A stretch of DNA of 64,000 bases. It comes from Acidisoma sp. PAMC 29798. Its GTDB lineage: Bacteria > Pseudomonadota > Alphaproteobacteria > Acetobacterales > Acetobacteraceae. The notes beneath the pieces were generated by a model, which was not told where the DNA came from, searched no databases, and saw nothing but the letters and a program-made list of their open reading frames with translations. The stretch lies in contig NZ_CP126994.1 of assembly GCF_030252425.1 (NCBI RefSeq), forward strand, positions 1,116,001-1,180,000. Reading direction: 5' to 3'. Below are positions 40,028-50,494 of this stretch, one piece after another; within the stretch, counting starts at the first letter, position 1; every line of letters begins with the position of its first letter. The position numbers and the translations under genes were made by a program.

Positions 40028-42288
40028 CGTCGGGCCGTGCGGGATTGTCGGCCGCCGCTCGCGCGCCGGTCATCGTCAGGCTTTGACCCTTGGAGGATTT
40101 GGAACAGAAGGCCGCCGGTCAAAGGCCGCGCCTCGGCGAGCCGAACCTCGACCCGCTGGGCCAGATGAAAGACGATCCGCGTGCGTTTTCCGCTCAGACT
40201 CTGCGTCGGCTCGTCATGCATCCAGAAGTCATCAGGCAGAGCGGAGAGCGGAACCATTCCACTCGCACCAGTGTCACTCAGTGTGACAAAAATTCCGAAG
40301 CGCGTCACACCGGAAATGCGCGCATCAAATATGCAGCCGATCTTGTCGGCCATGAAGGCGGCGAGATAACGGTCCGTCGAGTCACGCTCCGCCTGCGCGG
40401 CGCGTCGTTCGGTGACCGTAATATGCTCGGCGGTGTCTTCGAGGCGCGCAGCATCCTCAACGGTCAAGCCGTCCGGCCCGAGACCGAGCCCCAGGATCAG
40501 CGAGCGATGCACCAGCAGATCGGCATAGCGGCGAATGGGGCTGGTGAAATGGGCGTAGCGGGTCAGCGCGAGGCCGAAATGGCCGATATTCTCGGGGCTA
40601 TAGGCGGCCTGGGATTGGCTGCGCAACACCGCGTCGTTGACCAAAGGCGCTTCCTCGGTGCCAGCCACCTGGGTCAGCACCGCATCAAGGTCACGCGGGT
40701 GGATCTGGTCGCCAGCGGGCAGGCTGATGTTCATACCATGCAGATAGGTACGAAGGCCTTCGAGTTTGATGTCCGACGGGGGCGCATGCACGCGATAAAC
40801 CACAGGTTTTCGCAGCCGCTCCAATTCCTCGGCGGCCGCGATGTTCGCGAGCACCATGAATTCCTCGATCAGCCGATGGCTGTCGAGGCGCGGGCGCTTA
40901 TGCACACCCGTGATGATGCCGGCAGAATCCAGCGTCACTTTCCATTCCGGCAAGTCGAGATCGAGTGTGCCACGGCGGCGCCGCGCGTCCAGCAGCAACT
41001 GGTACGCTCCGAAAAGGTCACCCAACGGCAGGCCCGGCGTCTCGCGCTGCGTGTCATGCACCTCCTGCACCTCCTCATACGTGAGGCGGGCGGCACTGCG
41101 CATGATGCCACGGCCGAACCGGTGGGAGGTTTTGCGGCCATCGCTGCCGATATGCATTTCGGTGAACAGGCAGGCGCGGTCTTCCATCGGCCGCAGACTG
41201 CACCAGCCGTTCGATAGCGCCTCGGGCAGCATCGGCACGACGCGATCGGGGAAATAGACGGAATTGCCGCGCAGCCGCGCCTGACGGTCGAGCGGGCTGC
41301 CTGTCTGCACATAATGGGCGACATCTGCGATGGCGACGATCAGGCGATAGCCATCGCCCTCCGGCACGGCGAAGACGGCGTCATCGAAGTCCCGCGCATC
41401 GGCGCCGTCGATTGTCACCAGGGGAATGTCGCGCAGATCCTCGCGTCCCTCGGGTCCCACGCCGCGCGCCTGGGCGGCTTCGGCCAGGACATCGTCGGGG
41501 AAGGTATCGGGAATATCGAGTGAGGCGATCACCAGCAGGCTGACAGCGGCTGCACCTTCGGAGGAGCCAAGGCGCTCGACGATGCGAGCCGGTTTGAGGC
41601 CGAGGCCGCTATGGGGCAGGGGCTCGGCCCGGACGATGTCACCGTCTTCGGCCTCGCCTTGCTCGCCGGCCGGCACGACCCATTCGGCCTTGATCTTCTT
41701 GTTCGTGGGTTCGATCCGCATCACGCCGCCTTTGCTGCGGAAGATGCCGATGACGCGGCCGACGGTGCCTTCAATGCGTTTGAGGGTGCGGCCTTCGAAT
41801 TTGCGCGCCGTCTTGGGATCGCCGATTGGCTTGATCCGCGCCAGCACCCGCGCCCCGGGCGCCAGCGCGGGCTGGCCGCGCGCCTCGGGTTGCATGAAGA
41901 TGGTGGGGGATGGGCCTTGGCCGCGCCAATCCACCAGCCGGCCGATGGCATCGCCCTCGGTATCGATACCGGTGATTTCGACGATCACCGCTTCGGGCAT
42001 GGCACCAGGCTTGACGGAGCCGCCGCGCGCCGGGCCGCCAGGTGCGGTGAAGCGCTTATGGCCGGCGGGCGCGGCTTCGCCGACCTGCGCCATCTCCTTC
42101 AGCGTCGTGCGCATCGCGATGCGATGTTCCGGCCCCAAGCCGAAGGCGCGCATCGCCTCGCGCTTGCCGACCCGGCCTTCGGCGCCGGCGAGAAAGTCAC
42201 GGATCTGCTCTCGGCTCGGGAAGGGCCGTTCAGCGATCGGTGTGAGGTCAGCAGGTTTTGCTTTGGGTTTTTTGCGCGCCGTTTTCAT
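40024..42288 (-). CDS. rnr: Ribonuclease R
   Basis: 754 aa 3'-5' exoribonuclease. A basic N-terminus and helix-turn-helix region (REAMRAFGLGPEHRIAMRTT) come first, then cold-shock domains and the RNB catalytic domain with TIDGADARDFDDAVFAVPEG (metal-binding aspartates). A C-terminal S1 domain contains DARISGVTRFGIFVTL. It degrades structured RNA in the cytoplasm. It starts 21 nt after topA; the same order is common in alphaproteobacteria. Confidence 0.94.
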   Translation of the reverse strand: MKTARKKPKAKPADLTPIAERPFPSREQIRDFLAGAEGRVGKREAMRAFGLGPEHRIAMRTTLKEMAQVGEAAPAGHKRFTAPGGPARGGSVKPGAMPEAVIVEITGIDTEGDAIGRLVDWRGQGPSPTIFMQPEARGQPALAPGARVLARIKPIGDPKTARKFEGRTLKRIEGTVGRVIGIFRSKGGVMRIEPTNKKIKAEWVVPAGEQGEAEDGDIVRAEPLPHSGLGLKPARIVERLGSSEGAAAVSLLVIASLDIPDTFPDDVLAEAAQARGVGPEGREDLRDIPLVTIDGADARDFDDAVFAVPEGDGYRLIVAIADVAHYVQTGSPLDRQARLRGNSVYFPDRVVPMLPEALSNGWCSLRPMEDRACLFTEMHIGSDGRKTSHRFGRGIMRSAARLTYEEVQEVHDTQRETPGLPLGDLFGAYQLLLDARRRRGTLDLDLPEWKVTLDSAGIITGVHKRPRLDSHRLIEEFMVLANIAAAEELERLRKPVVYRVHAPPSDIKLEGLRTYLHGMNISLPAGDQIHPRDLDAVLTQVAGTEEAPLVNDAVLRSQSQAAYSPENIGHFGLALTRYAHFTSPIRRYADLLVHRSLILGLGLGPDGLTVEDAARLEDTAEHITVTERRAAQAERDSTDRYLAAFMADKIGCIFDARISGVTRFGIFVTLSDTGASGMVPLSALPDDFWMHDEPTQSLSGKRTRIVFHLAQRVEVRLAEARPLTGGLLFQILQGSKPDDDRRASGGRQSRTARR

Positions 42289-42309
42289 GGGGCGGAGACG
42301 CCGCCGCTG

Positions 42310-45072
42310 CTAGTCGGCCGCTTCGCGGCGCGGCGTCTTGGCTGCGGGCTTCTTCACCGGCTTGGCAGCCGCTTTCTTCTTCGCGGGCGGCTTTTTTGCG
42401 ACAGCCTTCTTCACTGGGGCCTTAGCGGGAGCCTCAGCTTTGGCTTTAGCGGGCGCCTTTTCCTTGGCGGGCTTAGCCTCCTTCGGCGCGGCCGCTTTCT
42501 TCGCTGGCGCTTTCTTGGCCTTACCCTTGGTGCCCGGACGCGGCTTCAACTCCTTGCCCTTCTCGGCGAGCAAGGTCACGCCTTCGTCCAGCGTGATGTC
42601 TTCCAGCATCACGCCGCGCGGCAGGTTCGCGACCGTCTTGCCGTGCTGCACATAAGGGCCGAACCGACCCTTCTTGACCATGACGGTATCGCCGTCCTTG
42701 GGATGGGTGCCGAGCGTGCGCACGCCGGCCAGCTTCTTGGCCAGCAGATCGACGGCGCGATTGACGCCGACGCTCAGCACATCGTCGTCCTTGTCGAGCG
42801 AGGCATAGACCGAGCCCATGCGGATATAGGGGCCGAAGCGCCCGATACCGGCTTCCATCGGCTCGCCGCTTTCCGGGTGGCGCGCAATCAGGCGCGGCAG
42901 CGTCAGCAGGCCGAGGGCCTGGGTCAGCTCGATCGTCTCGCCGTCCACGCCGCGGGGCAGCGACATGCGCTTGGGCTTTTCCTTCTTGGCCTTCTTGTCG
43001 TCCGACGGCGGTGGCGGTTCGCCCTGCTGGACGTAGAGGCCGTAGGGGCCACGGCGGACCGTGATCTCCTCGCCGGTATCGGGATGGCGGCCGAGGGCGC
43101 GCATCCCTTCCTTCAGCGTCTCCTCACCGTCCTCCCCCGTGACGGCGAGGCGGCGGGTGTACTGGCAGGCGGGATAGTTGGAGCAGCCGATGAAGCTGCC
43201 ATGGCGGCCGAGCTTGAGGCCGAGGCGACCGGTTTGGCAGGCCGGGCAAAGGCGCGGATCGGCGCCATCCGCCTTCGGCGGGAAGAAATGGGCCCCGAGA
43301 TCGTCATCAAGGGCGTTGATGACGTCCGAGATCTTGAGGTCCTTGGTGCCGTCCACGGCTTCCGAGAAATCGTGCCAGAAGGCACGCATCACGGCGCGCC
43401 AATCGGCCTTTCCGTCCGAAATCTCGTCGAGCTTTTCTTCCAGGGAGGCGGTGAATCCGGGGTCCACGTAGCGCTTGAAGAAGCTGGTGAGGAAGGCGGT
43501 CACCAACCGGCCGCGATCCTCCGGCACCAGGCGCTTGGCATCGAGGCGCACATAGTTGCGGTCGCGTAGCACCGAGAGGGTGGAGGCATAGGTAGACGGC
43601 CGACCGATGCCGAGTTCTTCCATCCGCTTGACCAGCGATGCCTCGGTGAAGCGCGGCGGCGGCTGGGTGAAATGCTGGCTGGCCTTGACGCCACGTCGGC
43701 TGAGGGGATCGCCTTCCGACATAGCCGGCAGCACGCGCGCCTCATCATCGTCATCCGCCTGATCGTCGCGATCTTCGCGATACAGCTTCAGGAAGCCGTC
43801 GAAGGCGAGCAAGGAGCCATTGGCCCGCAGGGTGGTCTTTTGGCCCGCAGGCGTGGTGGGATCGGCCATATCGACGCTGACCTGATCGAACTCGGCCTGG
43901 CTCATCTGGGACGCGACGGCCCGCTTCCAGATCAACTCATACAGCCGCGCCTGATCGGGGCTGAGCAAACGCATGACCGAATCGGGCACGCGGCTGACAT
44001 CGGTCGGGCGGATCGCCTCATGGGCTTCCTGCGCATTCTTCGCCTTGGTGCTGTATTCGCGCGGCGCGGCGGGCAGGTAATTGCCGCCGAAAGCGTCCTT
44101 CACATGGTCACGAATGGCATGCACGGCTTCCCGCGCCATCTGCACGCCGTCGGTGCGCATATAGGTAATGAGACCGACGGTCTCCCCGCCGATCTCCATA
44201 CCCTCATACAGCTGCTGGGCGACGCGCATGGTCTGCTGCGCCCCGAAGCCGAGTTTGCGGCTGGCTTCCTGCTGCAAGGTCGAGGTGGTGAAGGGCGGGT
44301 TCGGGTTACGGCGAACGCGCTTGCGCTCGATCGCACTGACCGAGAAATCACCGGCCTCGACGGCCGCCTCGGCGGCCTTGGCGGCGGCTTCGTTCGGCAG
44401 ATCGAATTGTTCGAGCTTCTTGCCCTGAAGATGGGTCAGGCGGGCGTTGAAGGGCGCGCCGGCCGGCGTCGCCATCATCGCTTCGATCGACCAATATTCC
44501 CGCGCCCGGAAGGCCTCGATCTCGGCTTCGCGCTCACAAACTAGGCGGAGCGCGACGGATTGCACGCGCCCGGCGCTGCGGCTGCCGGGCAGCTTGCGCC
44601 ACAGCACGGGAGAAAGGGTGAAGCCTACCAGATAGTCCAGTGCGCGGCGGGCCAGATAGGCCTCGATCAGCGGCTGATCCAGGATGCGCGGCTTCTTCAT
44701 CGCCGTGGTCACGGCGCTGCGGGTGATTTCGTTGAAAGTCACGCGATGGACCGTGACGCCCTTGAGTGCCTTGCGATCCTCCAGCATCGCCCGGACATGC
44801 CAGGAGATGGCTTCGCCCTCGCGATCCGGATCGGTGGCGAGATACAGGGTGCTGCCGCTCTTCAGGGCCTTGGCGATGGCCGAGACCTGGCGGCTACCGC
44901 GCTCGTCTGACTCCCAGTCCATGGCGAAATTGTCATCGGGCCGAACGCTGCCATCCTTGGGCGGCAGGTCGCGGACATGCCCGAAGCTGGCGAGGACGGT
45001 ATATCCGCCGCCAAGATACTTGTTGATGGTCTTCGCTTTGGCAGGGGATTCGACGACGACGACGTCCGACAT
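42310..45072 (-). CDS. topA: DNA topoisomerase I
   Basis: 920 aa type IA topoisomerase that relaxes negative supercoils. The TOPRIM domain begins VVVVESPAKAKTINKYLGGG and has DPDREGEAISWH; the nucleophile Tyr is in GLITYMRTDGV. One zinc finger is visible (CPACQTGRLGLKLG, FIGCSNYPAC), followed by TopoI C-terminal repeats (RRGPYGLYVQQGE, GRFGPYIRMG, GRFGPYVQHG). It ends in a long Lys/Ala/Pro tail typical of alphaproteobacteria. It lies 18 nt from dprA in the same operon. Confidence 0.95.
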   Translation of the reverse strand: MSDVVVVESPAKAKTINKYLGGGYTVLASFGHVRDLPPKDGSVRPDDNFAMDWESDERGSRQVSAIAKALKSGSTLYLATDPDREGEAISWHVRAMLEDRKALKGVTVHRVTFNEITRSAVTTAMKKPRILDQPLIEAYLARRALDYLVGFTLSPVLWRKLPGSRSAGRVQSVALRLVCEREAEIEAFRAREYWSIEAMMATPAGAPFNARLTHLQGKKLEQFDLPNEAAAKAAEAAVEAGDFSVSAIERKRVRRNPNPPFTTSTLQQEASRKLGFGAQQTMRVAQQLYEGMEIGGETVGLITYMRTDGVQMAREAVHAIRDHVKDAFGGNYLPAAPREYSTKAKNAQEAHEAIRPTDVSRVPDSVMRLLSPDQARLYELIWKRAVASQMSQAEFDQVSVDMADPTTPAGQKTTLRANGSLLAFDGFLKLYREDRDDQADDDDEARVLPAMSEGDPLSRRGVKASQHFTQPPPRFTEASLVKRMEELGIGRPSTYASTLSVLRDRNYVRLDAKRLVPEDRGRLVTAFLTSFFKRYVDPGFTASLEEKLDEISDGKADWRAVMRAFWHDFSEAVDGTKDLKISDVINALDDDLGAHFFPPKADGADPRLCPACQTGRLGLKLGRHGSFIGCSNYPACQYTRRLAVTGEDGEETLKEGMRALGRHPDTGEEITVRRGPYGLYVQQGEPPPPSDDKKAKKEKPKRMSLPRGVDGETIELTQALGLLTLPRLIARHPESGEPMEAGIGRFGPYIRMGSVYASLDKDDDVLSVGVNRAVDLLAKKLAGVRTLGTHPKDGDTVMVKKGRFGPYVQHGKTVANLPRGVMLEDITLDEGVTLLAEKGKELKPRPGTKGKAKKAPAKKAAAPKEAKPAKEKAPAKAKAEAPAKAPVKKAVAKKPPAKKKAAAKPVKKPAAKTPRREAAD

Positions 45073-45090
45073 GGTCTTCCTGAAAATGCG

Positions 45091-46221
45091 CTACCCGCCT
45101 CGATGCGCAATCAAAGCCACACGATTGCCGGGCATCGACTCGATGAAGCCACCGAGTTCAAGGTCCAGCAAGGCGGCCAATAAGGCGGCTTGTGAACTGA
45201 ACTGGCAGTGTCGAAGCAGATCGTCAACCGATGTCGGGGCCGGGCTGAGCAGTTGCAGCACGGCCTCGCGTATTTCGACGGCCTCCCCAATCGCGGGTGC
45301 GGGCGCCTCCGCGAGGTGCGTGGGTGCGTCCGCGAGGGTTTCGGGGCGGCGGAAGTCATCCGGTCCGGCGGGCAGATGGGCCAGAATATCCTCCACGGTT
45401 TCCGTGAGCTGGGCACCTTGGCGGATGAGATCGTTGGAGCCGTGGCAGCGCGGATCGAGCGGCGAGCCGGGTACGGCGAAGACCTCCCGGCCGCCTTCCA
45501 GGGCCAGCCGCGCCGTGATCAGGCTGCCGGAATGGCGGGCGGCTTCCACCACCACCACGCCGAGACACAGGCCGGCGATGATGCGGTTGCGGCGCGGGAA
45601 GTGCCGCGCCTGCGGTTCGGTGCCCATCGCGGCTTCCGTCACCACCGCGCCGGTCGCGGCTATCCGCGCCTGAAGCGCCTCATGCTGGGGTGGATAGGGT
45701 CGGTCGAGCCCGCCGGCGGCTGCCGCGACCGTCACGCCGCCGGCCTCCAGCACCGCCTCATGCGCCGCACCGTCCACGCCACGCGCCATGCCTGAGATGA
45801 CCGTCATGCCATGACCCACCAGGGCGGCCGCGAGGCTCGCTGCGATGCGCTGTCCGTTGAGGGAGGCGTTGCGGCCACCGACGATGCCGACGCTCGGCGC
45901 CGACAGGTGGCGCGCGTCGCCGAGCAGGCTGAGCACTGGCGGCGCATCCGGCAGCAGGGCCAGCAGAGGCGGATAGGCGGCCATATGCGACATCAGGAAG
46001 GTGCCGCCCAGGCGGTGGGTGCGGGCGACCTCATCCTCGATCGCGCTTTTGCTCGGCACCGGCTGGCCCGCGCGGCCGGCGGCACGCGCGAGGCCCGGCA
46101 GCGCCTCCAGCGCCGCGACGGGATCGCCAAAGCGGGCGAGCAGGCGGCGATAGGTGACCGGGCCGACCCCCTCCGTTCGCGCCAGCCGCAGCCGGGCAAG
46201 ATCGGAGGGGTTGAGACTCAT
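45091..46221 (-). CDS. dprA: DNA processing protein DprA
   Basis: 376 aa; the ATG overlaps the plsY stop (ATGA). The Rossmann-like core carries SVGIVGGRNAS, VISGMARGVDGAAHEAVLEA, AAAGGLDRPYPPQHE, FPRRNRIIAGLCLGVVVVEA and SGSLITARLALEGGREVFAV, all diagnostic. An N-terminal helix-hairpin-helix-like segment and a C-terminal winged-helix domain flank it. It protects incoming single-stranded DNA and loads RecA in transformation. comEC also lies in this window. Confidence 0.93.
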   Translation of the reverse strand: MSLNPSDLARLRLARTEGVGPVTYRRLLARFGDPVAALEALPGLARAAGRAGQPVPSKSAIEDEVARTHRLGGTFLMSHMAAYPPLLALLPDAPPVLSLLGDARHLSAPSVGIVGGRNASLNGQRIAASLAAALVGHGMTVISGMARGVDGAAHEAVLEAGGVTVAAAAGGLDRPYPPQHEALQARIAATGAVVTEAAMGTEPQARHFPRRNRIIAGLCLGVVVVEAARHSGSLITARLALEGGREVFAVPGSPLDPRCHGSNDLIRQGAQLTETVEDILAHLPAGPDDFRRPETLADAPTHLAEAPAPAIGEAVEIREAVLQLLSPAPTSVDDLLRHCQFSSQAALLAALLDLELGGFIESMPGNRVALIAHRGG

Positions 46222-46817
46222 GTCGCGCCGATGCGCGGTTCGGTGCCAGCGAGCAGGCGGCGGATATTGGCGTGGTGCCGCGCCAGGACGAGGATAGCGA
46301 CGATCAGCGCCAAGATGGCATGGGCCGGGCCGCCGAAGATCCAGGCGAGGATGGGCGACAGGATAAAGGCGAGCAGGGCGGAGGCGGAGGAGATGCGGGT
46401 GAGCTTCGCGCCCAGCAGCCAGATCACGCACATCAGCGCGCCCGCCGGCCAGCAGGCGGCGAGCGCCACGCCGATGCCGGTCGCGACCCCCTTGCCGCCG
46501 CGAAAGCGCAGCCACACGGGGAACATATGGCCGATCACGGCAAAGCCGCCCGCCCATAGGCCGGCGGTGGGCACGGTGTGCAGGAGGGCGATATTGGCCG
46601 CCAGCAGAACCGCAACGGCACCCTTGCCGCCATCCAGCAGCAAGGTCGCCGCCGCGAGGCCCTTGCGGCCGGTGCGCAACACATTGGTGGCGCCGATATT
46701 GCCCGAGCCGACCTTGCGGATATCGCCCGCGCCGCCGAGGCGCGTGACGATCAACCCGAAGGGAATGCTCCCGAGCAGATAGCCGAGAATGACGGCGGCG
46801 ATCGGGAAATGGCTCAT
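46218..46817 (-). CDS. plsY: Acyl-phosphate glycerol-3-phosphate acyltransferase
   Basis: 199 aa inner-membrane enzyme of phospholipid synthesis; transfers acyl groups from acyl-phosphate to glycerol-3-phosphate. Signature loops are all present: GYLLGSIPFGLIVTR, KVGSGNIGATNVLRTGRKG, AVIGHMFPVWLRFRGGKGVA. The ATG at 46817 overlaps the stop of the upstream gene, and the stop overlaps dprA (both ATGA). The open frame further upstream is not used. Confidence 0.94.
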   Translation of the reverse strand: MSHFPIAAVILGYLLGSIPFGLIVTRLGGAGDIRKVGSGNIGATNVLRTGRKGLAAATLLLDGGKGAVAVLLAANIALLHTVPTAGLWAGGFAVIGHMFPVWLRFRGGKGVATGIGVALAACWPAGALMCVIWLLGAKLTRISSASALLAFILSPILAWIFGGPAHAILALIVAILVLARHHANIRRLLAGTEPRIGAT

Positions 46818-48109
46818 CCGAACACCCGCTTGCCGGCCTTCCAGGTGCCCAGAACACGGCCCTCGACGGCGCGACCATCGAAGGGCGTGTTCTGGGCCTT
46901 GCCCGGCATGCGCCCGGCTTCGATCTTCCAGGCGCGGTCGGGGTGGAATAGGCAAAGGTCCGCAGCGCTGCCCTTGCCCATCCGGCCCTGCGTCAGGCCG
47001 AGCACGCGGGCCGGCCCCGCCGTCAGCAGCTCTATGGCGCGGGGCAGGGTGATGGCGCCGCCATGGAATTGCGCCAGGGTGATCGGCAGCAGCGTCATCA
47101 GCCCGGCGCCGCCGGCCGAGGCCTGGGCAAAGGGCAGCCGCTTGTCGTCCGCGTCACGCGGCTGATGGTCCGACGCTACGGCATCGATCGTGCCGTCCAC
47201 CAAAGCCGCGACCACGGCGCGGCGATCGGCATCGGTGCGCAGCGGCGGAGAGAGCTTCGCATAGGTGCGGAACTCCCCGATGGCGATTTCATTGAGATCG
47301 AAATAGGGGGGCGCGGTGTCACAGGTCACGGCCAGCCCTTCGGCCTTGGCACGGCGGATGAGCTCGATCGCCTCGGCGGTCGAGACATGGGCGAAGTGGA
47401 TGCGCCCGCCGGTGAGGCGCACCAGCGCCACGTCCCGCGCCACCTGGATCGCTTCGGCCGCCGCCGGGATGGCGGGCAGGCCCATGCGCGTCGCGAGTTC
47501 GCCCTCGGTCGCGCAGCCGCCTTCGGACAGGCTTGGCTCCTCGGGGTGCTGAATGATCAAGCCGCCGAAGCCCCGCGCATAGGACAGAGCGAGGCGCATC
47601 ATCCGCGCCGGGCCGATGGTGCGACCGGCATCGGTGAAGCCGACCGCACCCGCCTCATGCAGCAGGCCAAGCTCGGCGAGCTGCTCGCCGGCGCAGCCGC
47701 GCGTGACGGCGCCGTACGGCAGAATGGTGACGCTGCCGGTTTCCTCGCCGCGCGCCAGCAGCAGGCGCACCAGGGCCGGATCGTCGATGGCGGGCAGGGA
47801 GTCCGGCAGGGCCACCAGCGTGGTGATGCCGGCCGCGGCGGCGGCCCGCGCGACCGACGCGATGGTTTCGCGGTATTCGCGGCCTGGCTCACCCAGTTCG
47901 ACGCGCATATCCACGAGGCCGGGACACAGCACGGCGCCATCCGCCGCAATCGTCTCTGCATCCTCAGCGGCGAGGCCCGTGCCGATGTCGGCGATCAGCC
48001 CGCCGCGAATCAGTACATCCGCAACACCGTCGAAGCTGCTGGCGGGGTCGATCACCCGTGCGCCGGCGATCAGCGTATCCCGCAACCCGGTCGAGACCAG
48101 CGCGTCCAT
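46814..48109 (-). CDS. pyrX: Dihydroorotase-like subunit lacking catalytic residues (PyrX type)
   Basis: 431 aa, dihydroorotase family. The metal-binding HxH of the active enzyme is replaced: the text reads CPGLVDMRVELGEPG where D-x-H-x-H-x-REPG is expected. The later HH pair is PY (TCDTAPPYFDLNE), and TDHAPH reads SDHQPR. It is therefore most likely the non-catalytic partner that stabilises aspartate carbamoyltransferase, as in the Pseudomonas PyrB/PyrC' complex. It follows pyrB with a one-base overlap (TGATG). An active pyrC should exist elsewhere in the genome. Confidence 0.85.
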   Translation of the reverse strand: MDALVSTGLRDTLIAGARVIDPASSFDGVADVLIRGGLIADIGTGLAAEDAETIAADGAVLCPGLVDMRVELGEPGREYRETIASVARAAAAAGITTLVALPDSLPAIDDPALVRLLLARGEETGSVTILPYGAVTRGCAGEQLAELGLLHEAGAVGFTDAGRTIGPARMMRLALSYARGFGGLIIQHPEEPSLSEGGCATEGELATRMGLPAIPAAAEAIQVARDVALVRLTGGRIHFAHVSTAEAIELIRRAKAEGLAVTCDTAPPYFDLNEIAIGEFRTYAKLSPPLRTDADRRAVVAALVDGTIDAVASDHQPRDADDKRLPFAQASAGGAGLMTLLPITLAQFHGGAITLPRAIELLTAGPARVLGLTQGRMGKGSAADLCLFHPDRAWKIEAGRMPGKAQNTPFDGRAVEGRVLGTWKAGKRVFG

Positions 48110-49044
48110 CAGCGTCGTGCTCCCGCTGTGTAGTTGGAGGTGCGCGACAGTCGGTCGAGCACGGCCATGCGCACGGCGACACCCATTTCGACTTGTTCGC
48201 GGATCACGCTATGGGCGGGATCATCCGCCACGGCGCTGTCGATCTCCACGCCGCGATTCATCGGCCCCGGATGCATCACCAGCGCATCCGGCTTGGCGAC
48301 CGCGAGCTTTTCCGCATCCAGCCCATAGAAGCGGAAATATTCACGCGAACTGGGGACGAGGTTGCGTGTCATACGTTCTTTCTGCAATCGTAACATCATG
48401 ACCACGTCCGCGCCGGCCAGTCCAGACCGCATGTCATGAAAGACCGTGACACCCAGTTCCTCGATCGCCGCCGGAATGAGGGTCGGCGGCCCGACCACGC
48501 GCACCGAACTGCCCATCGCATTCAGCAGATGGATGTTGGAGCGGGCGACGCGCGAATGGCCGATGTCGCCGCAAATGGCGATGGTCAGCCCTTCCAGCTT
48601 GCCGCGATGGCGCCGGATGGTCAGCGCATCAAGCAGCGCCTGCGTCGGATGCTCATGCGTGCCGTCCCCGGCATTGATCACCGCCGCCTCGACCTTCTGG
48701 GCGAGCAGATTGGGCGCGCCCGATTGGTCGTGCCGCACCACCAGCAGATCGCATTGCATGGCGTTGAGCGTGGACGCGGTGTCGAGCAGCGTCTCGCCCT
48801 TCTTCACGCTGCTGGTGGAGACCGACATGTTCAGCACATCGGCACCCAGCCGCTTGCCGGCAAGTTCGAAGCTGGTTCGTGTGCGCGTGCTGTCCTCGAA
48901 GAACAGGTTGATCAGCGTCCTCCCACGCAGCACATCCCGCTGCGTTTTGCCGGAGCGGTTGAGCAGCGCGTAGCTCTCCGCCAGATCGAGCAGCTCTGCG
49001 ATCGTCGTGGGCGCAAGACCTTCGATGGCAAGGAGGTGGCGCAT
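48109..49044 (-). CDS. pyrB: Aspartate carbamoyltransferase catalytic subunit
   Basis: 311 aa, committed step of pyrimidine synthesis (carbamoyl phosphate plus aspartate). Carbamoyl-phosphate site [18 protein letters not shown] and the [12 protein letters not shown] motif are present, with [12 protein letters not shown] at the end. Its start follows the gltX stop with no gap, and it overlaps pyrX by one base. The protein probably works as a dodecamer with PyrX. Confidence 0.95.
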   Translation of the reverse strand: MRHLLAIEGLAPTTIAELLDLAESYALLNRSGKTQRDVLRGRTLINLFFEDSTRTRTSFELAGKRLGADVLNMSVSTSSVKKGETLLDTASTLNAMQCDLLVVRHDQSGAPNLLAQKVEAAVINAGDGTHEHPTQALLDALTIRRHRGKLEGLTIAICGDIGHSRVARSNIHLLNAMGSSVRVVGPPTLIPAAIEELGVTVFHDMRSGLAGADVVMMLRLQKERMTRNLVPSSREYFRFYGLDAEKLAVAKPDALVMHPGPMNRGVEIDSAVADDPAHSVIREQVEMGVAVRMAVLDRLSRTSNYTAGARR

Positions 49045-50469
49045 TCAGCTCTCCGATGGCGGGGCGGTGGCAGCCGCGATCCGGGCAAGGCTCTCCGCCC
49101 GCCCGAGCGTCGCGAGTGTCGCGTCGATCGGCGGGCTCGTGGTGGTGCCGGTCAGCGCCGCGCGCAGCGGCTGCGCGACCTGGCCGAGTTTCTTGCCCGA
49201 GGTTTCGGCGAAGGCGCGCAAGGCGGCATCGACGCCGGCGGCCGAGAAATCGGTCTCCGCGAGATGGGGCGCCAGCGACGCGAGCATCACGCGGGCCTCA
49301 TCGGTCATGATCACGCTCGCCTTTCCGTCCATGGAGAAGGGCAGGCGGCGCGCAAGGAAGGACGCCGAGGTCGCGAGTTCCACCAGCGTCTTGGCGCGTT
49401 CCTTCAGCGCTGGCATCAGCGCGGCGATGCGCGCCTCGGCCGCCTCGTCCAGCACCAGGCCGGGCTCCTCGGCCAGACGCCGCATCACATCACGGGCGAG
49501 CCGGGCATCCTCCGCCTGGCGCAGCCAGACGCCGTTGAGATGGGTAAGCTTGGCATAGTCCATGCGGCTGGCCGCACGGCCGACGCCACCCAGGTCGAAC
49601 AGCGCAATCGCTTCGTCGCGGCTGAGGATTTCGGCATCGCCATGACCCCAGCCGAGGCGCAGCAGGTAATTGCACAGCGCCTCGGGCAGATAGCCCTCGC
49701 GCTCGAATTCCAGCACGCTCACGGCGCCATGCCGCTTGGACAGCTTCGCGCCATCTGCGCCATGGATCAGCGGAATATGGGCAAAGCGGGGAAGCGCCCA
49801 GCCCATGGCGTTGTAGATCATGACTTGGCGGAAGGTATTGGTCAGGTGGTCGTCACCGCGAATGACATGGGTGATGGCCATGTCATGGTCATCGACCACC
49901 ACGGCGTGCAGATAGGTCGGCGTGCCGTCGCTGCGCAGGATGATGAGGTCGTCCATCTCCGCATTGCCGACGCGGACCGTGCCCTGGACCAGGTCATCGA
50001 CTTCGGTCACGCCCTCGCGCGGCGCCTTCAGGCGAATGGCCGGCTTCACGCCGGCAGGGGCCTCGGCGGGGTCGCGGTCGCGCCACCTGCCGTCATAGCG
50101 CGGCGGCCGGCCTTCCTTCATCGCCGTCTCGCGCATCTCCTTCAGCTCCTCCGCCGAGGCGTAGCAGCGATAGGCGAGGCCCTTCTCCAGCAGCGCCCGC
50201 GCGACCTCGGCATGCCGTGCCTCGCGGCTCGACTGATAGACCGGCGCCTCATCGGGCTGGAGGCCGAGCCAGTCGAGCCCCTTGAGGATCACTTCGGTCG
50301 CTTCCTGCGTGCTGCGCGCGCGGTCGGTATCCTCGATCCGCAGCAGGAACTGGCCGCCGTGATGGCGGGCGAAGAGGTAGTTGAACAGCGCCGTGCGGGC
50401 CCCGCCGATATGCAGCAGGCCGGTGGGGCTGGGGGCGAAACGGGTGCGGATGGGAGAGGTCGAAATCAT
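49045..50469 (-). CDS. gltX: Glutamyl-tRNA synthetase
   Basis: 474 aa class I aminoacyl-tRNA synthetase. The HIGH region is [20 protein letters not shown] and the KMSKS-type loop is [21 protein letters not shown] and the ATP-site [11 protein letters not shown] are also present. First gene of the minus-strand operon that continues through pyrB, pyrX, plsY, dprA, topA, rnr and the S41 protease. It is divergent from comEC across only 25 bp, which must hold both promoters. Confidence 0.95.
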   Translation of the reverse strand: MISTSPIRTRFAPSPTGLLHIGGARTALFNYLFARHHGGQFLLRIEDTDRARSTQEATEVILKGLDWLGLQPDEAPVYQSSREARHAEVARALLEKGLAYRCYASAEELKEMRETAMKEGRPPRYDGRWRDRDPAEAPAGVKPAIRLKAPREGVTEVDDLVQGTVRVGNAEMDDLIILRSDGTPTYLHAVVVDDHDMAITHVIRGDDHLTNTFRQVMIYNAMGWALPRFAHIPLIHGADGAKLSKRHGAVSVLEFEREGYLPEALCNYLLRLGWGHGDAEILSRDEAIALFDLGGVGRAASRMDYAKLTHLNGVWLRQAEDARLARDVMRRLAEEPGLVLDEAAEARIAALMPALKERAKTLVELATSASFLARRLPFSMDGKASVIMTDEARVMLASLAPHLAETDFSAAGVDAALRAFAETSGKKLGQVAQPLRAALTGTTTSPPIDATLATLGRAESLARIAAATAPPSES

Positions 50470-50494
50470 GGCGGCTGCTTAGAGCATTTCGCGG

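Noticed and set aside
41611-43569. Long plus-strand open frame (652 codons) opposite rnr and topA
   Set aside because: It is an antisense shadow of two well-supported genes in GC-rich DNA; its translation has no known motif and no ribosome site.
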